From contig JBGUYY010000097.1 of NCBI GenBank assembly GCA_045222555.1, positions 124,001 through 188,000 of the forward strand: 64,000 bases of DNA. Reading direction: 5' to 3'. Every line of letters begins with the position of its first letter. Within the stretch, counting starts at the first letter, position 1. The DNA is from UBA1756 sp045222555 (GTDB lineage: Bacteria; Bacteroidota; Bacteroidia; Bacteroidales; WCHB1-69). The translations under genes were made by a program, and so were the position numbers. A model generated the notes under the pieces. That model saw nothing but the letters and a program-made list of their open reading frames with translations. It ran no database searches and had not been told where the DNA came from. Of the stretch, positions 23,999 to 33,628 are shown in pieces.

Positions 23999-26329
23999 AT
24001 GAAAAAAGCCCTTCTTTTCACACTTTCGCTGCTGATTGCAGTTCTGTTGCATGCCGGCAATCCTGTCACCGTAAAGGATGCCAAAACCGCTGCGGCACAT
24101 TTCCTTACAGCCAGCAACAATGCGCGCACCATCAGCACTGCAGACCTCACCCTGCAGCAAACAGTCTCCGACGAGGATGACGCCCCGCTTTACTATGTCT
24201 TCAGCATCAACGGAGGCGGTTTTGTAGTAGTGTCGGCGCACAATGCCATCACCCCTATTCTCGCCTATTCCATGGAAAATGACTTCGATGCTTCAGTACC
24301 CAACTATCTGATGGACAAGTATAAAGCACAGACATCTGCTGCCCGAAACTATAGCAACACCACCGCTGAACGCGAATGGAACCTCCTGCTCAATGCACAA
24401 CCCACCCGTGAGACCTACCTTACAGGATCGGTCGCACCACTCACCACCTCCCGGTGGAATCAGGCTCCCTACTACAACAACTACTGTCCCGTAGAGAACC
24501 CCTTCCCACACGGCAGCAGCAACAACCAGTATCACACCCCCACCGGCTGTGTGGCCACCGCCATGGCCGGATTTTTGCACTACCACCGCTACCCCGTATA
24601 TGGCAGCGGCCACATCCATTACCAGCCCGTTTACTACTTCAAAGACGCAGACAACAACATCACCGACTCTATCGTATATCCCATTCAGGATCAAGATCTT
24701 AATACTGAACACAACTACGAGATGATGCCCAACTCCATTGACAAACACACTGGCGAGGTGGCAGAGCTGATGTGGCATGCTGGCATCTCTATTGAGATCG
24801 GCTACGGTCCCACCAGCAGCAGCGGCTATTCCTCCCAAGCCGTCAACTCACTGAAAGAGCACTGGGGCTACAACCCCGATGCCTATTTCGCATACCGAAG
24901 CAATTACAATGCAACCGCATGGTCACAACTCCTTCACCATGAGCTTGATGAACACCGCATCATTTTCTATTCCGCCCGAGAGACCTCTGACCCGACCGTG
25001 GGACACGCCTTCCTTTTGGACGGCTATCAGGACTTCAACCGCGTGGTGGAGACCATTCACTACACCGACACGCTGCTTGTTTTTGACCACGTGGACACGC
25101 TCATTTCATACGACATCGATCCAGAAACGCTTGACAGTGTGACCATTATTACATTGGATAGTATTTTCGTGGAAACCCATTCCGACAGCACTGTAACCAC
25201 CGATACCCTTTTCTCACATACCATGATCCATGTAAACTGGGGATGGGGTGGTTACCTGAACGGCTATTTCACCTTTACCGACTCCCATGTGGAGGGCTGG
25301 TCGGTGAACGAGAGCGCCGCCATTGACCTCTATCCGGCCGGCAACCCCGAGGAGCCCACAGAAGGCTGCATTCGGGTGACAGGGACAAGAGGAACGCTCA
25401 GCGACGGTTCGGGATGCCGCCGCTACAGTCCGAACACCGACCGTTCGTGGATGATGTGCGCACCGGAGGCGACAAGGTATATATTCAACTTCCAGCGCAT
25501 GGAAACTGAAGAAAACGCCGATGAGATTATCTTTTACAAAAATGGAAATCTCAGTCAAGAGGTAGCCCGTTATTCTGGGCACACTCTCCCCTCATCGTTT
25601 AACATCAATGCCGACAGCGTGTTAGTACGCTTCGTGAGCAATGATAATGATGTCGTGGACTATGGCTTTGTAATTGACTATTCTGTCCGTACCCCGTCTG
25701 CCTACTGCCAAGAGAATGTGCAACTTCCCACCGGAACAGGCGTCATCACCGACAAAGGCGACCTGAACCTCACCGACACCGTGCCTTACCGTCCCGACAC
25801 TTACTGCAAGTGGAGAATCATCGGCACCGATCGCGTCTATTTCTCCTACCCCCAAATCGACCTCGCTGAAGGGGACTATATAGAAATATATGACATCACC
25901 ATCCCCAGCAAATTCAAAATGCTCAAACGAATCAGTCTGATTGACTGGCCCGATGACGATGTTTTCATTGCAGAAGCCCACAAGGTACAGATCCTATTTA
26001 TTTCCGACAACTATCTGGAAAACAATGGATTCACACTCACCTACGAAACCCAAACCGACATTCACAACTATGCTGACCTACACCAGTTGAGTCTCTATCC
26101 CAATCCTGCCACCAGCACGTTGAACCTTGACTGGATGCAGGAAGAGGAAGGTCTGCTGAGCTTCCGCATTACCGACCTGTCGGGACGCACCATTGCCACA
26201 GAGCAAATTTCAGCAGAGAGCGGGTTACAGCACCACACTTTCAATGTCAGCGCATTAGCAAAAGGCATTTATCTGCTGAATATAGAAAGTACTGAAGGAA
26301 AAACAGTTAAGAAATTCATTATTCAATAA
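23999..26329 (+). CDS. Streptopain-like C10 cysteine protease with T9SS type A tail
   Basis: A 776-residue secreted precursor. The signal peptide (MKKALLFTLSLLIAVLLHAG) is followed by a Spi-like C10 propeptide at ~22-120 (YYVFSINGGGFVVVSAHNA, PILAYSMEN). The catalytic domain has Cys184 in PTGCVATAMAGFLHYHRYP and His336 in GHAFLLDGYQ, then MIHVNWGWGG. Between the His and Trp motifs there is a ~60-residue Thr/Asp/Ser-rich insert (~350-412). A CUB-like beta domain follows (~490-690; YCQEN, CKWRI, GDYIEIYD). The last ~75 residues (SLYPNPATSTLNLD, KGIYLLNIES, KKFIIQ) are a T9SS type A sorting domain. It is probably a secreted protease of host or dietary proteins. The adjacent paralogue is at 27280-29685. 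Confidence 0.93.
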   Translation: MKKALLFTLSLLIAVLLHAGNPVTVKDAKTAAAHFLTASNNARTISTADLTLQQTVSDEDDAPLYYVFSINGGGFVVVSAHNAITPILAYSMENDFDASVPNYLMDKYKAQTSAARNYSNTTAEREWNLLLNAQPTRETYLTGSVAPLTTSRWNQAPYYNNYCPVENPFPHGSSNNQYHTPTGCVATAMAGFLHYHRYPVYGSGHIHYQPVYYFKDADNNITDSIVYPIQDQDLNTEHNYEMMPNSIDKHTGEVAELMWHAGISIEIGYGPTSSSGYSSQAVNSLKEHWGYNPDAYFAYRSNYNATAWSQLLHHELDEHRIIFYSARETSDPTVGHAFLLDGYQDFNRVVETIHYTDTLLVFDHVDTLISYDIDPETLDSVTIITLDSIFVETHSDSTVTTDTLFSHTMIHVNWGWGGYLNGYFTFTDSHVEGWSVNESAAIDLYPAGNPEEPTEGCIRVTGTRGTLSDGSGCRRYSPNTDRSWMMCAPEATRYIFNFQRMETEENADEIIFYKNGNLSQEVARYSGHTLPSSFNINADSVLVRFVSNDNDVVDYGFVIDYSVRTPSAYCQENVQLPTGTGVITDKGDLNLTDTVPYRPDTYCKWRIIGTDRVYFSYPQIDLAEGDYIEIYDITIPSKFKMLKRISLIDWPDDDVFIAEAHKVQILFISDNYLENNGFTLTYETQTDIHNYADLHQLSLYPNPATSTLNLDWMQEEEGLLSFRITDLSGRTIATEQISAESGLQHHTFNVSALAKGIYLLNIESTEGKTVKKFIIQ

Positions 26330-26342
26330 TAAAATATAAAAG

Positions 26343-27104
26343 ATGTATCAGTTTGATGCCAAAGAAATCCAAAAGCGTTTAGTGGCATGGATTGCCGACT
26401 GGTTTGAAAGAAATGGCAAAGGGTGCAATGCCATTGTAGGTTTGTCGGGCGGGAAAGACTCCACCATCATGGCCGCGCTGTGTGTAGAAGCATTAGGGAA
26501 AGAGCGTGTGATTGGCGTGGGGATGCCTGATGCCGGTCAGGATTTGCACGGAGCGGACAAGATTGCAGCGCATTTCGGCATCCGCTTCCTTGAAGCCAAC
26601 ATTGGCGGCATGACCACCGCACTGAAAAGAATGTTTGAAGGATTTAAGGAAGGTGATGGGCGGCCATGGGGGTTCAACATGTCGGTGCAGGCTGAACAGA
26701 ACATGCCGCCGCGGCTGCGCATGGTGACTTTGTATGCCATCAGCCAGTCGAACAATGGCCGGGTGATGGGCACCTGCAACCTCAGCGAGAACTACATCGG
26801 CTACCTCACCAAATTCGGAGATGGTGCTTCCGACGTGGAGCCTTTGGCCGAACTGACGGTGACCGAACTGCTCCAAATCGGCGATCTGATGGGAGTGCCT
26901 TACGAATGGGTGCACAAAGTGCCGACCGACGACCTCCCCCATTCCAAGACTGACGAAGAGAAATTCGGTTTCACCTACGAGATGCTTGACAAATACATCC
27001 GCGGATTGGAAACGCCCCCAGACGACATCCGAGAAAAAATCGACCGGATGCACAAAGGCAATCTTTTTAAACTACAGACTGTAGAAACCTTCAAACCATT
27101 CTAA
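26343..27104 (+). CDS. nadE: NH3-dependent NAD+ synthetase
   Basis: A 253-residue cytoplasmic enzyme amidating deamido-NAD with ammonia and ATP. The PP-loop is GLSGGKDSTIMAAL at ~35-48; GTCNLSENYIGYLTKFGDGASD, the deamido-NAD/metal region, lies at ~140-161, and the KVPTDDLPHSKTDEEKFGF segment at ~197-215. There is no glutaminase domain, so ammonia must come from outside. It lies 14 nt after the first C10 protease stop, apparently cotranscribed with it, an odd partnership. A 175-nt gap with a promoter separates it from the second protease. Confidence 0.93.
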   Translation: MYQFDAKEIQKRLVAWIADWFERNGKGCNAIVGLSGGKDSTIMAALCVEALGKERVIGVGMPDAGQDLHGADKIAAHFGIRFLEANIGGMTTALKRMFEGFKEGDGRPWGFNMSVQAEQNMPPRLRMVTLYAISQSNNGRVMGTCNLSENYIGYLTKFGDGASDVEPLAELTVTELLQIGDLMGVPYEWVHKVPTDDLPHSKTDEEKFGFTYEMLDKYIRGLETPPDDIREKIDRMHKGNLFKLQTVETFKPF

Positions 27105-27224
27105 ATGCCTACTAATAAACCGACTCCCAACTCTCCTCACCTCATCAGAATGACCTCATTGCATTATTTTTATAAAAATTCAAAAAAATAGCGTGGAAAG
27201 CTTTACCATGTTAGAAAAAATTTG

Positions 27225-27232
27225 TATTTTTG
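27225..27232 (+). promoter_or_regulatory. -7 promoter element of the second C10 protease
   Basis: TATTTTTG followed by CCCG, 47 nt before the ATG at 27280. The 5' part of the nadE-protease gap holds nothing else I can name. Confidence 0.6.
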
Positions 27233-27279
27233 CCCGCTAAATTGTGAAATAGAATATTTATTAAAAAACCAAAAACAAT

Positions 27280-29685
27280 ATGAAGAAGACCTTATTATCT
27301 GTTCTTTTCTGCTGTCTGTTCGTGTTTGCCTTTGCAGACAATGTCATCACAGTGCAGGAGGCCAAAACGGTTTCCAAGAACTTCATCACTGCGGTCAGTC
27401 CGGCGACTCCGATTTCCGAATCCGACCTGATTCTGAAGCAGACCGCACGTAATGAGAATGATGAGCCGTTGTACTACGTTTTTGAAATCAGAAATGGCGG
27501 TTTCATCATCGTGTCGGCCACCGATGCTGCCACCCCCGTTCTTGCCTATTCTCTCGAAAACGAGTTCAAAGCTGAAGCATGTTCATATCTCCTGAACAAC
27601 TACAAAGCTGAGATTGCCAGTGTGAAAGGCACCACCAACGTGAAAGCAGCCAACGAATGGGAATTCCTTCGCCACTATGTTCCCACCCGCGACAACAGCG
27701 ACTATTACATCGTGCGTGAAGTGAAGCCCCTTCTCACCTCCGAATGGAACCAGGTGACTTACTACAACAACCACTGCCCCGCACAGGCCGACGCCATCCA
27801 AAATCAGATCAACCTTGACTGCGACGGTCACGTGCCCGCAGGCTGTGTGGCTGCTGATATGGGTGTCATCATGCACTACTACCGCTATCCGGAATACGGC
27901 ACTGGCGGTGTGGGCTACCACCCGATCCACTATGTTGTCAACAGCAACAACGAAGTCACCGACACCATCGTTTATCCCTGGCAGGTCCAAAATTTCAACG
28001 TGAAGCATGACTACAACCTCATGCCGAACTCCATCGATGCCTACACCGGCGAAGTGGCTAAACTGCTCTGGCACGCTGGCATCTCCGTGCAGATGGACTA
28101 TGGCCCGGACGGATCCGGTGCACAGTCTGCCGACGCACTCACAGCCCTGAAGAACAACTGGGGCTACGAGCGTACCGCCCAAATGTACAGCCGCGGCGAT
28201 TATTCTAACGTGAAATGGTGCGACACCGTTACCAGTGAAATCGACAAGATGCGCCCCATCTATTATTCCGCTTCCAATAGCGAAGGCGGTCACGCCTTCA
28301 TGTTCGACGGCTATCAGATGCGCATCATGGTCACCACCACCACGGTTTACGGCGATACCATCTACACCATCAACCATGTTGACACTACCGACAATACCGA
28401 AACCATCATCATTGACTCCACTTGGAACGAAACGGATAGCATTTGGGAATATGAGTACGAAACCATCCACAACTACACCTACGACACCATTTATGACATC
28501 TCTCATAGCGACAGCTTAACCACCTATATTTACGACACCACCGACTATCACAGCCTCAACACTCTCCCGCTGGTTCATATCAACTGGGGATGGGGCGGCT
28601 ACAGCAACGGCTACTTCACCCTCTCCGGCAGCAACCACGTCGGTACCTACACCCAGAACGAGGCCATGATGATTGGCTTGTATCCTGCTAACCAAGCTCC
28701 TAAAGACTCCACCGGCCATGTGAATGTTTATGGTACAAGAGGTTCCATCTCCGACGGTGCCGGCAACTTGCTCTATCGTCCCAACACGGACCGCACTTGG
28801 ATGATTGCCGCTCCGGACGCCACAAGATACTCCATCAAATTCCTCCGCCTTGACACTGAAAATGGCGCTGACGAAGTCATCTTCTACAAGAATGGCGACA
28901 TGAACAACGAGGCAGGCCGCTACTCTGGCACCACCTGCCCCAACATTTTCAACATCGTGGCTGACAGCGTGCTCGTGCGCTTCGTCTCCAACGGCAACGA
29001 CGTGACTGGCCGTGGTTTCGTGTTCGACTTCACCGCCACCACTCCGAGCGGATATTGCGATGCCGAGACTATCCTTCCCAGCGGTAGCGGAACCTTCACC
29101 GACAAGGGCAATGCCTCTGTTGAAGAAAACACACCCTACCGTCCCGAGACCACCTGTACTTGGAGAATCAACGGCTTCGACAAATTGTACATCTCCTATC
29201 CCCAGATTGAACTCGGCGCCGGCGACTTCATCGACATCTTCGATGTAACCCAGCCCAACAAGAAATTCCTCCTCTATCGTATCGACAACTACAACTGGCC
29301 TTCACAAGATGTAATGGTTATCGACGGCAACACCCACAAAGTCATGATTCGCTTCGTGTCTGACAACTTCGAAGAGAACAACGGCTTCACCCTCACCTAT
29401 GAAACCGTCACCAACATCGACGAGAACAACGGTCTGAACAACATCGCCGTTTACCCGAATCCCACCAGCACTACCCTGAATGTGGACCTCTCCTCCGATT
29501 ATGAAGGTCAGATCAGCTTCAGAGTGATGGATATGGCCGGCCGCACCATCAGCAACGAAAGCATCAACGCCGATGGCGGCGAGCTCCATCACACCCTCAA
29601 TGTGAGCAACCTTTCCAAGGGTCTCTACCTGCTCAGCATCGAAGGCAGCCACGGCAAGAGCGTACGCAAATTTGTGGTTGAATAA
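27280..29685 (+). CDS. Streptopain-like C10 cysteine protease with T9SS type A tail (paralogue)
   Basis: An 801-residue paralogue of the protease at 23999, with the same layout. It has the signal peptide MKKTLLSVLFCCLFVFAFA and a Spi propeptide (YYVFEIRNGGFIIVSATDA). The catalytic domain has Cys189 in PAGCVAADMGVIMHYYRYP and His338 in GGHAFMFDGYQ, then LVHINWGWGGYSNGYF. The insert between His and Trp motifs is longer (~85 residues) and built of Thr/Asp/Tyr/Ile runs (TIYTINHVDTTD, YEYETIHNYTYDTIYD). The CUB-like domain and T9SS tail (AVYPNPTSTTLNV, KGLYLLSIEG, VRKFVVE) are well conserved with the paralogue. It has its own promoter and a strong terminator, so it is a single-gene unit. Confidence 0.94.
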   Translation: MKKTLLSVLFCCLFVFAFADNVITVQEAKTVSKNFITAVSPATPISESDLILKQTARNENDEPLYYVFEIRNGGFIIVSATDAATPVLAYSLENEFKAEACSYLLNNYKAEIASVKGTTNVKAANEWEFLRHYVPTRDNSDYYIVREVKPLLTSEWNQVTYYNNHCPAQADAIQNQINLDCDGHVPAGCVAADMGVIMHYYRYPEYGTGGVGYHPIHYVVNSNNEVTDTIVYPWQVQNFNVKHDYNLMPNSIDAYTGEVAKLLWHAGISVQMDYGPDGSGAQSADALTALKNNWGYERTAQMYSRGDYSNVKWCDTVTSEIDKMRPIYYSASNSEGGHAFMFDGYQMRIMVTTTTVYGDTIYTINHVDTTDNTETIIIDSTWNETDSIWEYEYETIHNYTYDTIYDISHSDSLTTYIYDTTDYHSLNTLPLVHINWGWGGYSNGYFTLSGSNHVGTYTQNEAMMIGLYPANQAPKDSTGHVNVYGTRGSISDGAGNLLYRPNTDRTWMIAAPDATRYSIKFLRLDTENGADEVIFYKNGDMNNEAGRYSGTTCPNIFNIVADSVLVRFVSNGNDVTGRGFVFDFTATTPSGYCDAETILPSGSGTFTDKGNASVEENTPYRPETTCTWRINGFDKLYISYPQIELGAGDFIDIFDVTQPNKKFLLYRIDNYNWPSQDVMVIDGNTHKVMIRFVSDNFEENNGFTLTYETVTNIDENNGLNNIAVYPNPTSTTLNVDLSSDYEGQISFRVMDMAGRTISNESINADGGELHHTLNVSNLSKGLYLLSIEGSHGKSVRKFVVE

Positions 29686-29703
29686 CCCACACGATAACAC
29701 ACC

Positions 29704-29736
29704 AAAAAGTGTCCTGATTCAGGGCACTTTTTTTTT
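29704..29736 (+). terminator. Rho-independent terminator after the second C10 protease
   Basis: Hairpin AGTGTCCT-GATTC-AGGGCACT followed by nine T, 19 nt after the stop. Confidence 0.9.
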
Positions 29737-29792
29737 GTAACAAACTGCACATTTTTACGTTCAAAAATCGTGTGCCATATCAAAAAAATTAC

Positions 29793-29800
29793 TATTTTTG
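29793..29800 (+). promoter_or_regulatory. -7 promoter element of the PepSY-like / prmA unit
   Basis: TATTTTTG followed by TGGC, 35 nt before the ATG at 29836. Confidence 0.6.
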
Positions 29801-29835
29801 TGGCTCGTATTTTTTAAGACAAAAATCTAAACATT

Positions 29836-31665
29836 ATGAGAATATTCAGAGTTCTGTTCATTGCCACCGCCATGCTGTTGGCCTGTGGCGTAACCTCTTC
29901 ACTGAAAGCACAGAAATTGAAAACCGACGATGTGCCAGGCGATGTGACCCAGTCGTTTGCATCGGAATATCCGAGCGCCAAGGTCACCGGCTGGAGCCTT
30001 GAGTCGAACAACTACGTAGCCGCCTTCAAGGACGACGGTTCGGACGGAAAGGCCTATTTTACCAATGATGGCACATGGCTCAAGACCATTTACCCCATCC
30101 CCACCTCGGAGATTCCGCTGAGCATCAGCACCTATGTCACCAGCAACTACCCCAACTACGAAATCTCGGTCTGCAACCTGCGCGAGATGCCGAAAGTGGG
30201 CACGCATTATTATCTGGAAGTACGCTTCCCCGAAGTGGGTGGTAAGGATGAACCCTCTATCCTGACCTTCAACTACGTGGGCAGCCTGCTGGAACGTAAA
30301 GACCCCGCAGGATGGGTGCTCCGCACCGACGAGCCCGCACGCCCCACCACTGACCGCAATGTAGCTCCCTCCAAACCCGCCAAGGTAGAGGTGGTCTCCA
30401 ACGACCGAGCTGCCAAAACCAACGACGAGGTGAAAGAGGAGAAGAAAGCTAAAGAAGAGAAGCAGAAAGAGGCTAAAGAGCCTGCCAAAGTAGAAAAAGT
30501 CGACAACGCCAAGGCCGACAAACCCGCTGAAAAGGGCAAAAAAGGCAAGAAAGAGGCTGAAGCCCCGCACGATCCTTGGGCTCAATACGCCATCGCAGAA
30601 AAAGACGTGCCGGCCGTTGTCATGAAGACCTTCAAGAAGAAAGCCACCAAGCCCGAAAACACCAAATGGTTCAAGGTGGGCGAGACCTACGTAGGCAAGT
30701 GCATCATGCGCGAATTCCCGATGGAGGTATTTGTCTCCTCCAAGGGCGTGTGGAAGAAAACCTACTCCTACATTGCACAAGACCGCATCAACAGTTCCAT
30801 GATGAAACATATCGAGACCTATTACAAAGGCTACAAGTTCAGCTTCGCATACAAGGAACTCCGTGCCGATAAGAAGAACAAAGTTTATATTGAATTCTAC
30901 GAAAAGAAAAATTGGAAGAAGAAACTGCCCACTGGCGCATGGTTTGACGAAAAGACCCGTAAACTCATCCGCACAGTGGACCCGAACTTCGAAGATCCCT
31001 TCAACGATCCCGACCTGTTCAACGATGTGAAGATGAGCGAGGAAGACATGCAGGCCGCCATCAAGGAACTCCCTGCTGGTGTAAACTCCTACATCGCCGC
31101 CAACTATCCCTCCTACACCATCCGCAGCACCGAACCCGAAGAGGATAAGGATCTGGGTGAAATTCACCGCGTGGAGATCGCTTCCCCAGGCAACAGCGTC
31201 ATGGTGCTCTTCTTCGACAAGAACGGCAACTTCCTTAAGAAAGAGACCCACGACGGCATGAAGACCGTGAAATCCTACGGCGACTACGATGAAATCCAAG
31301 TCCCCGAAGTGGTGCTGAACGCCTTCAAGGCCAAATTCCCCCGCGTGGTGGATGCCGTTTGGGATGAGGACGAAAACGAAAACTACGACGCACAATTCCT
31401 CGGCACCAAAGGCCGCGAGATGTGCATCTTCACTCCCAATGGAGTACTGCTGGAAGATCTCTATTTCCTCGATGTGAACAAACTCACTCCTGAAATCGAG
31501 CGCTATATCAAGGACACCTACGGAAAATGTGAAATCCAGCAATATTTCTCCGTGAAGAAAGACGGCAAGAACTACTACAAGGTTATCATTCTCCCCAACA
31601 AGGAGAAATATCCGAAGTACCTGTGGTTCACCGCTACTGGAGAATTTGACAGAGTGGAGGACTAA
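29836..31665 (+). CDS. Secreted PepSY-like (DUF2874-type) multi-repeat protein
   Basis: A 609-residue exported protein with signal MRIFRVLFIATAMLLACGVTSSLKAQ. Repeated PepSY-like units of the BLIP-like fold can be seen: VTQSFASEYPSAKVTGWSLE at ~33-52, ISTYVTSNYPNYEI at ~95, YIAANYPSYTI at ~420 and VVLNAFKAKFPRVVDAVW at ~490. Each has the 'xxFxxxYPxaxxxxW' pattern and a following strand pair. A highly charged Lys/Glu/Ala linker occupies ~185-250 and probably is unstructured. Such proteins in Bacteroidales are periplasmic or surface and without known function. The stop overlaps the prmA ATG by one base. Confidence 0.75.
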   Translation: MRIFRVLFIATAMLLACGVTSSLKAQKLKTDDVPGDVTQSFASEYPSAKVTGWSLESNNYVAAFKDDGSDGKAYFTNDGTWLKTIYPIPTSEIPLSISTYVTSNYPNYEISVCNLREMPKVGTHYYLEVRFPEVGGKDEPSILTFNYVGSLLERKDPAGWVLRTDEPARPTTDRNVAPSKPAKVEVVSNDRAAKTNDEVKEEKKAKEEKQKEAKEPAKVEKVDNAKADKPAEKGKKGKKEAEAPHDPWAQYAIAEKDVPAVVMKTFKKKATKPENTKWFKVGETYVGKCIMREFPMEVFVSSKGVWKKTYSYIAQDRINSSMMKHIETYYKGYKFSFAYKELRADKKNKVYIEFYEKKNWKKKLPTGAWFDEKTRKLIRTVDPNFEDPFNDPDLFNDVKMSEEDMQAAIKELPAGVNSYIAANYPSYTIRSTEPEEDKDLGEIHRVEIASPGNSVMVLFFDKNGNFLKKETHDGMKTVKSYGDYDEIQVPEVVLNAFKAKFPRVVDAVWDEDENENYDAQFLGTKGREMCIFTPNGVLLEDLYFLDVNKLTPEIERYIKDTYGKCEIQQYFSVKKDGKNYYKVIILPNKEKYPKYLWFTATGEFDRVED

Positions 31666-32504
31666 TGGCATACCTGGAAATCAAGGTTCGGTTTTCGCAA
31701 CCCGAGCCGTGGAAAGACCTCTTCGCCGCACTCTTGGGCGATGCCGGCTGTGACAGTTTCATGGACGGCGACGAGGAAAACATTCTGCTCGCCTACATCA
31801 AAGAGAGTGACTACAACGAAGCGACCATCGCCCATGTGCTCACTCAACACGACTATGACGTGGAACTGACCTACGAGGTCTCCAAAGTGGAAGAGAAGGA
31901 CTGGAACGCTGTGTGGGAGGCGGACTACGAGCCGGTGCTGATTGCCGACCAGTGCTACATCCGTGCCCCGTTCCATGCCCCACGTACAGATGTGGCCTAC
32001 GACATTGTGATCGAACCGAAGATGTCGTTCGGCACGGCACACCACGAGACCACTGCCCTGATGATTGAGTACCTGCTGACAGAGAATTTGCAGGGGAAGC
32101 GTGTGTTGGATATGGGAGCAGGCACCGGCGTGCTGGCCATTCTGACGCATCAGCGCGGGGCAGCGGCAGTAACTGCCATCGACAACGACCCGTGGGCCTA
32201 CGAGAACAACCTCGAGAACAACATCCGCAATGGCATCAGCGACATGACGGTGAAACTCGGCGATGCCCTTTCCATCGGTGACGACACCTTCGACCTCATC
32301 ATCGCCAATATCAACCGCAACATCCTGCTCAACGATATGCATCATTATGCCAAAGCACTCGATGCGGGCGGATGCATCTTCTTCAGCGGCTTCTACGAAG
32401 GCCATGACCTCGACCTAATCAAAGAGAAGGCAGCCTCACTGGGTCTCACCTTCGACTCCTATAAGGAACGCAACCACTGGGTGGCAGCCAAATTTGTGAA
32501 ATAG
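31665..32504 (+). CDS. prmA: Ribosomal protein L11 methyltransferase
   Basis: A 279-residue SAM-dependent enzyme methylating lysines and the N-terminus of ribosomal protein L11. The N-terminal substrate-recognition domain (~1-100) is followed by GTAHHETTALMIEYL, motif I LDMGAGTGVLAI at ~144-155, and the catalytic-loop IIANINRNIL that characterises PrmA. Its ATG overlaps the preceding stop (TAATG), so it is translationally coupled to a secreted PepSY-like protein. Confidence 0.93.
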   Translation: MAYLEIKVRFSQPEPWKDLFAALLGDAGCDSFMDGDEENILLAYIKESDYNEATIAHVLTQHDYDVELTYEVSKVEEKDWNAVWEADYEPVLIADQCYIRAPFHAPRTDVAYDIVIEPKMSFGTAHHETTALMIEYLLTENLQGKRVLDMGAGTGVLAILTHQRGAAAVTAIDNDPWAYENNLENNIRNGISDMTVKLGDALSIGDDTFDLIIANINRNILLNDMHHYAKALDAGGCIFFSGFYEGHDLDLIKEKAASLGLTFDSYKERNHWVAAKFVK

Positions 32505-32582
32505 CTGTACTCCTGAAAGCAACAATTCGCCGTTGGGAGCGTTGTATATAAAGTGTTTTCTCATTCTAAAAACCTTACAGAA

Positions 32583-33581
32583 ATGAAAAAAATCGTTCTG
32601 ATTCTCATGGTCATACTCTGCGTCGCAGTTTCCTGCCAAGACGCAGTCACCATCACCAAAGAGCTCAAACAATCTTCGGTGACGCTGAAAGACGACAACC
32701 TATCCACCGGCAAGACCGCCGAGCTGCTGCTGGTGATGAACAAGCAATGGCCCGACGAGGTTCAGGACACCATCTACAGCCTGCTACAGAAACCTCAACT
32801 CGGGCTCCCGCAGGAAGAACCTCTTTTCAGCATATACCACATCAATCCCGACCTGTTCACAGGCGACTTCACCCGCAGAGCCAACATTGTATATATTGAC
32901 GTGAATGCCTCCTATACAGAAGCAGAATGCAAGATGGAGAAAAATCCGTGGAGCAAACCTCAGATTTACGCACATATCTGCGCCCCCACACAAGAGGCTG
33001 CCATCACCTGTCTGGCTGCCAACCGCGACCGCATTCTGGAGAGCATGTTCGACAACGACATTGCGAAACTGCAAGTGGTGCAATCAAGAAACGCCAATGT
33101 GGAACTGCAGGATTACATCCAGAAAAAATTCGGCATCCTGATGACCGTTCCGCAGGAGTATGAAATCGGGCGCGAGGGCGATGATTTCCTCTGGCTGCTC
33201 TATCGCACCAAAAAGAACGACCGTTTCATCATGATTTACACCAGTCCGAACAAAAAGTTGACCCGTGAGGCCATGATGATCAAGCGCAATTACATCACCA
33301 GCAAATACATAGAAGGCGAAACCAAAGACATTCATCCCAAAATCACCGAATATGCCAACTATCCTCTTCATCAACCTTTGAAAATCTGGTCGAAAGAGGG
33401 CGCTGAACTCCGCGGATTATGGGAAACCACCAACGATTACATGGGTGGTCCTTTCTACCAATTCTCCTTCATCAATATCAATGGAGAGTGTGTCACCATT
33501 GACGGCAGCGTATATGCGCCCGAAGAGAAAAAGCGCGTTTACATGCGTCAGGTGGAGGCCATCGTAAAATCTGTAAAATAA
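32583..33581 (+). CDS. DUF4837 family lipoprotein
   Basis: A 332-residue lipoprotein. The start MKKIVLILMVILCVAVSC at 32583 gives a clean signal with Cys at residue 18; an upstream in-frame ATG is less likely. The body has the DUF4837 pattern: GKTAELLLVMNKQWPDEVQDTI, LPQEEPLFSIYHI, ANIVYIDV, KKFGILMTVPQEYEI, FLWLLYRT and GPFYQFSFI. The family is confined to Bacteroidota and has no known function. It lies 78 nt after prmA, and its stop overlaps the promoter element of the sigma factor gene. Confidence 0.82.
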   Translation: MKKIVLILMVILCVAVSCQDAVTITKELKQSSVTLKDDNLSTGKTAELLLVMNKQWPDEVQDTIYSLLQKPQLGLPQEEPLFSIYHINPDLFTGDFTRRANIVYIDVNASYTEAECKMEKNPWSKPQIYAHICAPTQEAAITCLAANRDRILESMFDNDIAKLQVVQSRNANVELQDYIQKKFGILMTVPQEYEIGREGDDFLWLLYRTKKNDRFIMIYTSPNKKLTREAMMIKRNYITSKYIEGETKDIHPKITEYANYPLHQPLKIWSKEGAELRGLWETTNDYMGGPFYQFSFININGECVTIDGSVYAPEEKKRVYMRQVEAIVKSVK

Positions 33582-33586
33582 TTTTG
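33579..33586 (+). promoter_or_regulatory. -7 promoter element of the ECF sigma gene
   Basis: TAATTTTG followed by CAAC overlaps the TAA stop of the DUF4837 gene and lies 42 nt before the sigma ATG. Confidence 0.55.
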
Positions 33587-33628
33587 CAACATTTCTGAAA
33601 AAGCTGCGTCTTGCAAATTGTGAAACCA

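Noticed and set aside
29899..31671. A 590-residue minus-strand frame opposite the PepSY-like gene
   Set aside because: Antisense shadow with Phe/Leu-rich low-complexity sequence; the plus frame has signal peptide and PepSY units.
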